DNA from: Theristus sp. LFF4_11
Lineage: Eukaryota; Nematoda; Chromadorea; Monhysterida; Xyalidae
Length of the DNA: 64,000 nucleotides
Direction: 5' to 3'
NCBI GenBank assembly: GCA_030248135.1
Contig: JASANC010003765.1
Coordinates: forward strand, 1 to 64,000
Positions 50,919 to 62,709 of the stretch are shown here, in pieces. The stretch's first letter is position 1; each line of letters starts with the position of its first letter. Below the pieces are notes generated by a model. The model ran no database searches. It saw only the letters and a program-made list of their open reading frames with translations, and was not told the DNA's origin. Position numbers and translations under genes: made by a program.

Positions 50919-52235
50919 GTGGAATGGGAGTGGTGTTGCTGATGTTTACTGAGAACATTCTGGTCAATGAAGTGATCGAAATCTAGATATTTGGTTGTTA
51001 CCCGTTCAGTCGGAGGACTGCTATGCCACAGTCACATTGCATTGTCATTAACAAACACACAGGCGCACATAACAATATCACTGCTGCACACGTGTTATGG
51101 TATCATTGCGGTTTGTGTTTGTTTGTGATTGTGCAACATTATTGTGTTATTGTAACCGAGTGCTGTTGTCTTGGACTTTTCATAATTATTATTAAAATGG
51201 TCAACAACAACGTGATCAAAAGCACAGCGTGTTTTATCAGTTGCACATGTGGATTTTGTTGATTTGTTTTTTTAACATTGCCCATTTGGTTGGCTTTGTT
51301 TCTTTGTGTTTTTGTATTTGTGTTGTTTTCCTTCTCGTTATCCTGGCCAAATCCAATTTTTTGCCAGTGTTCATTGCATGCAGTGTATGAACTGAACTGA
51401 AATTTATTCACTTTGGCTATTTCTATTTTTATTCTGATTTTGGTTTCGATTTGTCTGGCCAATAAACTCCTTCATTTGTTTTGTTGTTCACGGTTGCCTT
51501 TCATCTTTATTTTTCTTGTTTTTTGCTTTTTATGGATACGTTTTTCATTAGTTTTATTTTGTTATTTGTTATTGTCACATGTATGTGTCACTTTCTTCAC
51601 TGGAAAATGAGATTACTGCTAACTGTTGCATTTCGGTATGTTGCAACCGATTTTCATTGTTTCTTTACTTATGTTATTTCTAGTTATTTTGATGGCGTCA
51701 TTTTGCTACGTATATAGATGTGTTTTGTATGTGGATGTGGTGCATGTGAACCAAAACTTTCATCACTTTTAAATTTTTGAATGATGTTCGAATTCAAATA
51801 ACTTGTAGTCATTGTTTTATGCCGCATATCTTGTCTTGTCACAGTTCTTATCCTGTTCGACGCTGGAATAACCAATAATTGACGTCAACTGACCATTATT
51901 TTTCTGTAAATGTTAGTGTTTTTGAACATTTTTTGCTTTTGCACTTTTACCCACAACTTTTCGATATGTGTTTTATTGTGGAACTTTATTAATCACAAAA
52001 AAATCACCAAAAACACAATGATGTTTTATCAATCGCAAAATCATCTTAGATCGAACGCTAAGTGCGCATGTTTTTTTTCGGTTCCAAACATGTGCGCTCT
52101 TTCCCACCACTGAATGGTTTAAAACCAATCGTATTGGTCTGTAACTGTCCAGTATTCGTCTTTTCACAGACTCGTTTGGAAAGCATTGTCGCTTGTTCAA
52201 TGGTTCAGTCTAATTAGGAAGCAAAATAAACTTGA
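50919..52235. other. Intergenic spacer between MAM and lipase genes
   Basis: Both genes are on the plus strand, 1.3 kb apart. The spacer holds the presumptive MAM 3' untranslated region (AATAAA at 51461-51466) and the lipase promoter. No repeat or exon was recognised. Confidence 0.55.
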
Positions 52236-55200
52236 ATGGTCATAATGTTCCTCACCAAAAGGCCGTTATTGACGTTCACTGTTGTGGGTGCTTGCTTACT
52301 GGCAGTCAGCGCAGCAGATGAATGTATTTCGAGTGATACTGGTGCATCGAAAACGGTGATCGAAAAATGGCTGTCGCGAAATTGGCAATGGAATTGGCCG
52401 CCGTCGACGTGCGAGTCACAAAGTTGCCATTACGACGACCCAGTCGACATTGGATGGTTCAACATTTCCGGCGATTCACCATTCTGCAAAGACGTCTTCC
52501 CCCCACAATCACCGCGTACAATCAGTCCCACGTTCAAACTGTTCACTCCAGATTTCCCGCAGGTTTTTTTTTGTTGAGCTACTTTTCCCGGCATTACAAG
52601 CCGTTCATCATAACGTGTCCACCCGACGTGACGTCATGTGATGTGCATTCAAAAATGAACCATATCCGCGTTTGTCATGCACAAGCATCAGAGCACATCA
52701 GATACAGTCAAACTAAAAAATAATCTGATGCCCCATTCATGAAACACGTAGTTTCTTGAAAAAGCACATGCATGACGGCTTTTCGGTGGAGACGCTCTGA
52801 TGAATAGACTATACCTGTTTTTATTTGTGATGAAAACATTTAAAATTCCGAATGCTAAACGATTCTTCAACAGGACGAACAGCTGATTGACTATTTGAAC
52901 GACTTGGACGGCTCATGCAACAAGTTGAGCATGCTCAACCATTTGCCATTGACCGTGATCGTGCACGGCTTCCAGGCTGATAGCAAGGAATGGATGGTCC
53001 ATGCAAAAGACACACTGTTGGCAGCTGAGGTGCTTTGATCGGGGCTTCTATCCGGCTTGCTAATTCGCTGCATTTGAATCAGACCACTGGGACTCGTTGG
53101 ATCACTATCAGGCTAATCTGCATGCGATTTTGGAAGTTGTGCGGAAATAATAATTCGGGCAGTTTTAGATATGACAAGATTGGTCAAGAAAATCAACTTG
53201 CAACATATACATGTACACGTGTAGCTTAGCTTGAGTGCTGAGTTCAAACGAGTTCGTTTCTTTGAAATATTGTCAGTTCGGTTCAGAGCAAAAATCAACA
53301 CCTCTTTCCATTTTGTTCATCGTGCTCAACCGAAGAAACAGAAAAGGCAAAGTTCCAGTTCAGTAAAGCACAGGTAATAAAATCAATGAACGATGAGTTT
53401 GAAATTTGTCTGGCAACGTGTTCCCCAGGAAACGAATGTTTTGCTGGTCTACTGGAAAAAAGGCTCCAGCGGAGGCCTGTTCGGCATCGACTATTGGCAG
53501 GCGACCGCAAACACGCGCGTCACCGGTGCGGTGCTGAGTGTGTTGCTGAAGCGATTGGTTGCTGTCAGACCGGGACTCACTCTGGACAAGACCACGGTGG
53601 TTGGCTTCAGGTTGGTGTGGTTTTAGTTTCATCGTAAATTTTTCGTTTTTTTACGACTCGCGAAAAAAAAACTCAAAAATGTGTGATTTGGCAACAGCTC
53701 CCAGTCCCAAGTCGCACTGTTCGCGACTGTCCAGCCAGTTCAACCATTTTTAAGTGCACAGTGTAGTTGTAAAGAGTAAAGACAGTTTCCAACCATCAGC
53801 GGTTTCTCGGAATTTTCTGTCTAGTGAAGCGGGCAGACTGTAACACATCACAGACAGGTGTATCAACAGATACAACCAATGCTCTTCTTTTTTGTGTACT
53901 TTTCATTTCAGTCTTGGTGCCCACGTGGCCGGCTTCACCGGTGAACGACTCAAGGATCCAACGACCGGAAAGCCGTTACTCCGTCGCATAATTGGCAAGA
54001 TTATTTTTTAGTTTTTTAACCTTAAGGCCCGTTTATACCTTACGTATGCAGACGTACGTCGACGTTCGATATTCACCACGCTCTGCAGTTTTCCTCACTG
54101 CTTTAACCAAGTCAAGTGGATTGGCCCAAATTTCGTTCGGACTCGCAGTTTTTTGCCCAAATTTCAGCGCTCGACCCGGCCGGGCCACTTTTCGAGGACC
54201 ACCCGCCGTCGACCCGGCTGGACCCGAGCGACGCGCAGTTCGTCCAGTGCGTGCACACGAACGGTCGGCCGTTGTACGAGACGGGCTGCGGCACGATGCA
54301 GCAGATGGGACACGCCGACTTTTATGCGAACGGCGGCCAACAACAGCCGGGCTGTCCGATTGTCGGGAAAAGGAGACGTCATGCAGGACGATGTGAGAGA
54401 GCGTCGGTGGAAAGGCCAGTTCATGCACGACGTATTATTTATCCGGCACGTCATGTGAATATACTTGTATGAACAAGCATGTGTTCTAAACATACCGTGA
54501 CGTGACGTGACGTGACGTGACGTGACGTGACGTGACGTGACGTGACGTGACGTGGCGTGACGTGAATTGGTGCGCATGAATTGGCCTCAACACTGAGAGA
54601 GCACGGAGAACGTTATACAAACGATAAAAATTTATTGACAAGTTGATGTGCGCGGACTATGCTTTTTTAGTCACCCGTTGACCGACACGATTAATACGCA
54701 GTTTTCGCTTTCAGGGATATAGGTGGACAATGACATACCGCATGTCCATTTTGTGTCCGTTCTATCAACCTGGTTCAAACAAACAAAAAGAGTGTAGGAC
54801 AATTGGAAACAGATAAAAACACTTTACTCCACATTATATGGACACCAGCTTTTTGTGGGAAAGTTTTGGGCAGTACACACTGGAAAGATTTTTCCTGCAA
54901 CATCCCCCTGATTGGCCTGATTCTCTTGTTTTTTCTCCTGTGGCTCACTAAAAAACTGCTTCATGAATGCAGCTGTAGGCTAATTGCAGCGCTGCCAGAC
55001 CCTCTGAATGTGGTCTGCAACCACTCACGAGCACGCAAGCTGTTCTCCGATTTCATACGGGCACAACAGAACGAAGCCTGTAATGGGCAAGTCATTGCGA
55101 GACAATGCAAAGACAAAGACGACTGGCAAAGTGGTTGGTGAAGTCCTTGTTGGATAATTGGAAGGTTCTTGTCTGAAGATTTGCAAGTTCTAGTCTGACG

Positions 55201-56815
55201 ACCTGGAAGTTTTATTCTGAAGAACTGGAAGTTCTGGTCTGAAGCACCAGCAGTTCTGGTTTTACCCGTATTTCTTGCCTAAAGATCTGAAAACTCGAAA
55301 CATCGGGAAGGCTGCTGTGTGGTCTGCCTGGCGTCTGCAGATCAGGGAGTACAATTCATTTCTCATTTCATTTCTTCATTTGTTTTTAAACTTAGGCAAC
55401 TGTCTGCACGATCAGACTGCTGTCATTTGCGACACGATCGGTTACGCCCTGACCGCAGACCGCAATTGTCGAGGCAAATTTTGGTTCGCCACAAGCTCGG
55501 AGCGAAGCAGTGAGAAATCAGTGAAATATGTCGGTGAGAAAGAAAACTAAAAAAATTTGCACGTTTTCATGCTTTGAATTTATAAAAGTGGTTTTAGTTT
55601 TTATGGCTTCAAAGTATTGAAAGTCGCGACTACATAGTTTTGCGTTCTTTTTGCAACATCAGACCTGTCTGTCTGTCACCCTCGTGGCCTGGGTACGGGG
55701 TGGGTGGTAGCGCGTTAGACTCTTGTTTGTGCATTCGGAGACGGGTGTATGGGCACTTTAGAAAACTCGATGGGTGCCCTACTCGACGGCGTTCTGTACG
55801 CTTTTCTGGGTTAGACCTGACCAAAAGCATAGCCTAAAATTGCCGTTCGGTCGTTTATAAACGACTGGTAAACATCTAAAAACAATCAAAGCACTCGTCC
55901 TAGAGCCTGAGAGAAAAAAATTCATCACTCTTGATTCATTTACGTTTCCTAAGCTAATGCCAATCATCATTGAATGCTGAATTGTTGAATTGTGATTTTT
56001 TTTGATAGGGTCACAATTTTTCTTTGAAACAATAATCGACAACTCCGTTGTCGCGCAACTTACACTGCGACTGGAGTTTGACGACGGACACACCACCACG
56101 ACTGACGAAACTCCACTTTATAAGTGAGGAATTCTTTCGATGTTTCATGGTTTTTAAAAATGGTTTCATTTGAGTTGAGTGGGTTTAGTTTCATTGTGCG
56201 GTGACTTGAATAATTTATGCCTAAAAAAGATAATCCAAAGCAAAAAACTAAGAGAAATTGTGCATGGTGAAAGCGTACATCTGGCTGGTTGGTGGTCCAG
56301 CCAGAGTCACCAAAACTAACGTCTGGAACAAACTTCACAATTAAAACACCATAAAAGCCACCAAACAAACAAAAATGAGCAAAAATTACACACACTTTTT
56401 AAAGCGATTTTCAGCCTCGGCAGCTTACTGAAGGGCAAAACGGCCGTGTATGTCAGTCCGCCGTGCACACAAGCGAATCTGGTTGCCATTTGGCTGCAGT
56501 ACTACAATCCAATTCCCCTGGTCGCCGACCAAATCGTCGCCAAAGCCGTCAGCGTTCGTGACCTACGTGGCAAAACGTGCGAATTGTTTTTGTTACTAGG
56601 CTTCGGACATTTCTTCCATATTCGTTCGGAAATAATGGAAATGGTTTTTTCAATCCAATGGAAATTCCAATCGGTCAACCAGTATACTAAGATGAATTTA
56701 AACAGGCAAATAAAATTGTGGAACTTCCATTTTTTTCAGATACGTCCCCTTCAATGGTTCCGATGTTGTTCTCATCGACGGCACTGACATTCGAGTACCC
56801 ATGAAGTTGGCTTGA
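52236..56815 (+). CDS. Secreted pancreatic-type (alpha/beta-hydrolase) lipase
   Basis: Exons: 52236-52562, 52874-53029, 53429-53610, 53912-53994, 54168-54392, 54990-55133, 55396-55533, 56009-56123, 56415-56576 and 56740-56815; phases close, 535 aa. A signal peptide (LLTFTVVGACLLAVSAAD) is followed by a Cys-rich N-terminus. The oxyanion HGF motif (LTVIVHGFQAD), catalytic Ser in GFSLGAHVAGF, Asp in ALDPAGPLF, GHADFYANGGQQQPGC and catalytic His in VVCNHSRARKLF form the expected triad order. NCLHD...GYAL...CRGKFWFAT follows, as in pancreatic lipases. The C-terminal 110 residues (LGSLLKGK, LVAIWLQYYNPIP, YVPFNGSD) look like a PLAT-type beta-sandwich. It would hydrolyse tri- or phosphoglycerides outside the cell, probably in the gut. 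Intron 4 uses a GC donor. The exon 5 donor (GAT|GTGAGA) and exon 6 acceptor are the least certain. AATAAA at 57014 is a candidate poly(A) signal. Confidence 0.93.
54495..54564 (+). repeat. (CGTGA)n microsatellite in lipase intron 5
   Basis: Fourteen near-perfect tandem CGTGA pentamers with one A-to-G variant. The array contains overlapping TGACGTGA words. It lies about 100 bp after exon 5. Confidence 0.95.
55141..55290 (+). repeat. 22-23-bp degenerate minisatellite in lipase intron 6
   Basis: About five or six copies of GAAGTTCTNGTCTGAAGAACTG, beginning 7 bp after the exon 6 donor (55134) and filling half of the intron. Confidence 0.8.
55670..55825 (+). mobile_element. tRNA-like SINE family, copy 3
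   Basis: Head CTCGTGGCCTGGGTACGG, GGTAGCGCGTTAGACTC, TTGTTTGTGCATTCGG, then body TACTCGACGGCGTTCTGT and CTTTTCTGGGTTAGACCTG, colinear with 7826-7990. In lipase intron 7. Confidence 0.7.
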
Positions 56816-58486
56816 GTCTGAGTTTCGGTTTTCTAGCCAGATTTCGATAGCGTGGAAAAATTGAGCTGAGACGTATTTTGTAATTCTGAGTTGTTGTGCA
56901 TAAGCCCATTATCTTCTGGTCCGTCGCTCGTTTTGTTATAAAAATACAGTTTCAACACAGCTTCATTTGTGCAATAAGTGTCATAATGATTCACAGTGTG
57001 TTGCTTATCAAACAATAAATAACATTGCGGTACTTTCCGTCCGTGAGGGCAATGGCAGGTGATTGTTGCCGATCATGAAACATCGACTGTGAAAATTATT
57101 TGAAAGAAAATAACGATGATCGACACGACTTTGAAAAACAGCATTTCAAACGTTTATTTAAAAACCAGATGCAGTGTTTTATAAAACCGAAAAACGAAAG
57201 TGGGTTATACTATACGTTGGACTTCACTGAGTGAAATTGTTTAAGGATCCACAAGGACCGTATCTACGCTATTCACCTATTTCATATCAATTCTCTTACT
57301 TTGTGATTCAACGTCACCGCAACCAACCACATAAACTACTTCTCACTCATTATTGGTTTCATCACTTTTGTGCATATATTCTTGTTCCATTCTGTTCAGT
57401 CGTCACAAAACCAATCTTCACCCGCACTAAATCGCCAATAAAAAATATTGTCGCGCCTGTTTTCTCTGTACTTTTGCTTGTGTTACCCCCGGGAGGGCTG
57501 GAGAGCAGACGCAAATTTTTCAGTGATTTTTGTCATTAAGTGATGTGCGGTCGCTTGATACGTCGGTTACTTTTGTTTTCAATCGAAAAAACAACATGGG
57601 GATGATTGATCGTCGTGCATGTTTCTACGAGATGCGCAATTCTGATTATACCACTACGAAAATGGCGTATTTGTGTCTTTTATGGTGATTACCCCCTTAT
57701 ATATAACTTTTACAGACATGTCGCTGCGTGTGATTTATGTATGTGATATTGTAAGATCGCTGTTGGAGTCCATAAAACCATCAGGAAGATGTGACTAATT
57801 GCCTTGCTTACATAACTTCAGGCAATTTTTGGTAAAAGCGAGACACGCATACATTTTTCATGAAATCAAAGCAAGAAAATTTGACCAATCGTTTTTCTTG
57901 AAAAGGCCCCTTTTGACCAATCACTTTAATATACTGGCGGAACTCTACTTTTTCCGAAATTTTCGTGCTTACGGAAATTTTTCGTGTGCTTGTGTTGTCT
58001 TATATTGAAAAGTTAGTCTACACTGCCGAGTCGAACACACGTGAATTGAACAAGGTTAGTGAGAGACCTACAGTCTCACACGTTTCTCCCCGTCTTTCCT
58101 CACATTTTCTCTCCGCTTTCTTGTTTCAGATTTCTTAATTCATTTCTCTGAACGACGCTTTTTGGCAACAGTCGTACGTTACGAGCCGGTGTCTTTGACA
58201 AAATGTTCCGGAACGGGAATTGGCAGACATGAATTCGCTCACCGGCTGAACGTTCATCATATACTTTCCCAGTACGATTGTCGTGGCGAGCGGGGATTGA
58301 TCGTGCGCGATACAGCCCAGTAATCAACACTGCGCTGAACTGGATTACGGAATAAACCCGGTCCTGCAGCAGTACCCCGGCCTGGCCGTCCGCTTAGGAC
58401 AGTACCAGATTTGGATCAAGAGGTTCAGCGACGACGTTCCGCATCCCATTTGAGTGGAGCTAATGCTGAAAGGGTTTGCCGCTTAG
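56816..58486. other. Lipase 3' flank, no gene recognised
   Basis: AATAAA at 57014-57019 probably ends the lipase transcript. The rest to 58486 has only short ORFs with no recognisable product on either strand. Confidence 0.5.
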
Positions 58487-58894
58487 ATGTCCAACTTTCG
58501 CAGCTGCATTGGCGAGTCCTTTACGTCATGGCATAATAATTTTGTGCTGTTCGCTAAGGCCATGCAGTATAGTGAGAGCGATTGTTTAGCGGTGCTGCTT
58601 GCTCTATTGGTTGAAAATGCGCGTGAGGTGTATGAGCAATTGGATGCTGAAGGACAATCCGACTATCAATTGCTTATAGCGACGCTTAAGGAAAAGCTAG
58701 AAAGTTCAGAGCGACGCCAACGAGCGGCTTCAGGATTCAAAGCTCGCAAAGCAAGTTTCTTAGCGATAGCATCATGCGCCGAATCAACACGGCGGATTTC
58801 GTCGCAACGAACGTTCTCAGTTACCCCGGACACAAAACACACCAAGTGTTCGAGCAGATTCAGGAACTTCGACGAACAACAACGGGCGTTTTAG
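58487..58894 (+). pseudogene. Retroelement gag-like fragment (Ty3/Pao-type), decayed
   Basis: The 135-codon ORF has a gag-like helical pattern: an E-SFTSW-x4-F start, a DCLAVLLALLVENAREVYEQL core, then an LKEKL segment and an Arg-rich stretch. It resembles the matrix/capsid start of LTR-retrotransposon Gag proteins. It ends at a TAG. Later sequence to about 59170 stays partly open in other frames but shows no intact zinc knuckle, protease or reverse transcriptase. No flanking LTRs were identified. I read it as a dead retroelement fragment; a domesticated gag gene is possible but not supported. Confidence 0.55.
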
Positions 58895-59639
58895 CGACAA
58901 CAGCGATTTTCATTTGTGTTGGCCTCAACGACATTCTCAACACCAATGCGTCCTTTCGGACGATTTTCACCAACCTGTTATCAATCATTGGTTGCATTGG
59001 TACGACTTCGGATTCGCTGGTCACATTTATGTGCTGCCGATTCCGGAGGTGATCTGCAAAACTCGCAGAATTTGGGAAGACTGTGTCCATTTCAACAACT
59101 TCGTCCATCAGCAGTTGTCAGCGGGGGGCCAATCAGCGACACAATGTCTTTCACCACTGTTTGCACGACGCAAGTAATCCTCAGAATTTCGAACATAACG
59201 GCCGCGGCATTCATTTCACAACACAATGCCTGTATAAGATGATCGGCGATCTACAGAACACGCACGGTTTCGTTGCGTTTCGCTGAATTTTTCTGTTTTT
59301 TTGGAAAAACGTTGAAATTGACTCGTGCAATGTACTAAAATTCCGCGATTTTATGATTTGGTTTCTTGTCGATGGTACGGTTTGTGTCCATGCGTTTTCC
59401 TGGTCGTCGAGACGGCTGTGAGGAGACCTCGTGCTGAACAAGGTTCAAGAGGAACAGCGCAAACGTCAGCTGCTCTCGAAGCAGCTGGCCGCAATCAACA
59501 AAAACTTGAAACGCTAAGCCAAACACTCAAACGAGGGAGCCGTGTCAGTCGAGAAGGTCCAAAATAAACTGAGAGATAACTTGTGTCTGTCTCGCTAACT
59601 AGAATTTATATTAACTAGCCAATTGACCCGAGCGTATGT

Positions 59640-60640
59640 GGCTTAATCAATGCCAAGCCTTTTTGGTGAAGTGGCATTGACTTAGAAAGAAAAAACAGTA
59701 ACGTTTACTGAATAATAACCCTGAAGAAAATTTACCTTGTGCTGCCGTGAAGTCGCCTACAATACAATATTTTTGATGTATTTAAAAATAAATAAAAAAT
59801 GCGACGTTTATGATTTTGCTATTTTTACCCGTTTACCCTAACCGAAGGCAAGCCTTTTTGTAAGTGAAGTAAAATTGAATAAAAAATATAAAAACTTAAC
59901 GTTTTTTTCATTTACCCGTTTTAAAAAGCTAATGCTTTTTTACCCGTTTACCAAAGCCAAGCCTTTTTTGTAAAGTAAAAATGCGAAGTTTATGATTTTG
60001 CTATTTTTCCCCGTTCACCCTATCCTAAGTCAAGCCTTTTTGTATGTGAAGTAAGATTGAATAAAAAAATATAAAAATTAAAGTTTTTTCATTAAAAACA
60101 ACCCGTTTTAAAAAGCTAATGCTTTTTTTACCCGGTTACCCTAACATAAGCCAAGCCTTTTTTCTAAAATGAAAATGTATAGAAGAAACAAAAAAGTGAC
60201 GTTTATAATTTCGTTTTGCAGTCATTGCTTCTTTTTACCCGTTTACCCCAACATGACCCTAACATTTTGCAAAGTGAAAATGAATGGTAAATACCATTTC
60301 GACCAAATTAAAAAACTAACTTTTTTCAGAGACGGTTTTGTTACATCTTTCGCAGTCGCTCGTCAAGTTTTGAGCAGCAACAATTGCCAGTTGCCCATCG
60401 TGCGTTACGTTGAAATTATCGCGCATAAACCATGAAGTATCAGTTTCAATGAAATTTACTTGTTTTGAATCCAAAGTGCAACTTGCAATGCCGATGTCAA
60501 TGTGTGTTTTGCGCTACCCGATTTTTTAAAACAAAAAAAAATTCAAACTTTTTTCAAAGACGGTTTTGTTACATCTTTCCCAGTCGATCATCAAGTTTTG
60601 ATCAGCCACGCTTGCATTTGCCTATGCTGCGCTGAACGTC
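59640..60640 (+). repeat. Degenerate TACCCGTTTACCCTAA / AAGCCAAGCC tandem repeats
   Basis: Blocks of TACCCGTTTACC, AAGCCAAGCCTTTTT and AAAAAGCTAATGCTTTTT recur at about 59826, 59930, 60005, 60115 and 60236. Another block, GACGGTTTTGTTACATCTTTC...CGTCAAGTTTTGA, is duplicated at about 60331 and 60560. Unit length is irregular (about 60-230 bp), suggesting an old satellite-like or transposon-tail array. No coding content. Confidence 0.65.
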
Positions 60641-61947
60641 TCTGTGTTGACTAAAGAGTATCATGATGACTCCAGCTATGAAGAGCGACGTTTTGAGAAA
60701 ACAATCTCAACTGGCATTATTAAAAAAATAGGTTAAGGAAATTGAGATGGAGTTTTCTTAAGTAGCAAAAATGGGCGCCAATTCAAATTGCAAAAAAGTG
60801 CCACGCACAGACACTTTGTAAATTTAATAATATAGATGATTTTGGTTCTCTTTATTGTTGTTGTGGTGTTTGTGTCCTTGTTTTTCTCTGCTAGTTTAAC
60901 GCGAACATTTTTCGTTTGTGCGGGAGTTTATTTATCCTGTTTATAAGTGTGTGTGCCGTACATTAGTTGTAGTTTTAATGTTTATTCGTGTTACACACCC
61001 ATTTTGCTGAATTTCCCTGACATTGGATTTGCACTCACTACAATATATCCAATCGTACATCAATGCTTTTTGCGGATGGAGGTGTGTCGAGAAGCAATCG
61101 TGCATCATGAACGATCGGTCATTGTATCCATAGAAACGAGCTTCAAACGAACGGTTGACGAGCGCGCGGCGACTACGGTAACAAGAGGCACTGAACTTTA
61201 CCGTAATCGCGAAGAGCGCGGCAGCCGACGCTACGGCGTCATGAATCAAACTTTGGAAAATATTTTTGTGATTATAAAGACATGCCTTGTTTGTTCGTTT
61301 TGTGGCAGTAATTATAATGCGCACAAAATAACCGTGCGTATATTAGTGTATCATAACATTGATGTTGTAATGTTTTGCGCAGTGTATACATGTGAAGTTG
61401 TCGATCTCCAAGTGACTCCACATGATCGGGGGGAAGAGAATTTCTTATTACGGCTATTAAACTAATTGCTGTGTAAGCAAACATTGAAAGTTTACCTTGA
61501 AAGTAAGACGCAAACATTTGCCGCAAGGGCATTCCCGCTCCACTTATTTCCGCGAACTAGATTTTAAGCTATTCTACCATTAGACAAACTTTTTGTCGCA
61601 TGGTTTTTAGAAGTTTTTAGAACCTACTCTTTCTAGAAGTTCTTGAAATCGTATAAATGGTTTGTTTCTTGTGTATTCTTAGTCTCATCTTTCCTAGAGT
61701 TTACTGCGACATTTTAATAAACTATCATCTCAACAATTTCGTCGCTGCAAAATAGCAACTTCAGTTGCAAACGTGTACTGTGAATTCAATATAACAAAAA
61801 GGTTGATAAAACAACCAAAGCAAACAGGAACCATTGGGGGTTTCGGTTCACGTGCACGCCTATTGGCGCATTTGTTGCGTGCGCCTGTACGCCGGCATTG
61901 CTGAGGAGCTGAAGTTGGGCATCTCTATCTCCACAACGCTTACTGGT

Positions 61948-62138
61948 TTAAGGCGCGTTTAGCAATTAGTTTTTTGTGCGTACGCACGGACACGACACGT
62001 AAAAAATGGCCACGCGATTTAGAAATCGTGTCGTGTGTGCTATCTTAATGCATTACGGACACGATTAGTTTGCGTACGGGATTTAGAACGACGTTTGTGC
62101 GTACGGACGAAAAACTAAATGGTGTTTCCGCCTTTAGA
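61948..62138 (+). mobile_element. Dispersed inverted-repeat element R3, copy 2
   Basis: Colinear with 34757-34939. Its ends form inverted repeats of about 45 bp: TTAAGGCGCGTTTAGCAA... on the left and, on the other strand, CTAAAGGCGGAAACACCA... on the right. Both lead into TTAGTTTTTYGTSCGTACG. No clear target duplication; no ORF. Confidence 0.78.
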
Positions 62139-62553
62139 GGTCAGAAAAACATTAAAAGTTTTTCGATTTTAACTAAATTACTTCATGGACAACGAAAATA
62201 ATAAAACCGAAGGGTTTTTAAAGAACTATTTTTCAGTCTAATTATCATATCTAGATACTAACTTTTGCGCCGTGGCGCAGACTCTTTTCTGTTTATTTTC
62301 AAAAAAAAAATAAAAATCATTTGTACTGTGTGTACGATCATGTTCGTCAATTGAACACACTGTTTTATGTTACCTATCTGTTAGTCTTTATTTATCACAT
62401 AAAAAAATATTAGAACCATGTTTTTGGGGTGACAGAAATATACTGGTGCAGAAGACTTTCTTGTTTTGACCTGAAAAAAGACACCGGTACGTTTCGTTCG
62501 CGTTCGTTGAAAGATCACGAATAATTAGCACAGTGCTACTACATTTGCTACAG

Positions 62554-62709
62554 GCGTCGCATTGGCTGTTGTCGACGATGACATCGAACAATGATCCAAA
62601 CGACACTCGTGGGTACATCGAGTCGGTTGTGTCCCGCCGTGATCTGATCTGCGAACGCGACCCTGAACAGCGACTTTTGTTGTGGATGCCGTGCGTTGCT
62701 CGCTCAGTG
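62554..62709 (+). other. Candidate exon of an unidentified gene
   Basis: Bounded by TGCTACAG| and TCA|GTGAGA, this 156-bp block is open in one frame. It encodes ASHWLLSTMTSNNDP...RRDLICERDPEQRLLLW... and is more GC-rich than its surroundings. A second exon-like block follows at about 63022-63109, reading DERHRIAALTASRSQLERDG, but the phases do not join directly. No homology is recognised, so this may be a gene continuing past the window or a remnant. Confidence 0.3.

Noticed and set aside
59427..59518. Possible terminal exon reading DLVLNKVQEEQRKRQLLSKQ... to a stop
   Set aside because: The peptide looks coiled-coil-like, but the acceptor (GCTGTGAG) is poor and no upstream exon in phase could be found, so it is not annotated as a gene.
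60947..61465. 172-codon ORF on the plus strand
   Set aside because: No recognisable motif, irregular composition, no good splice context and an antisense ORF of similar length; it looks like chance.
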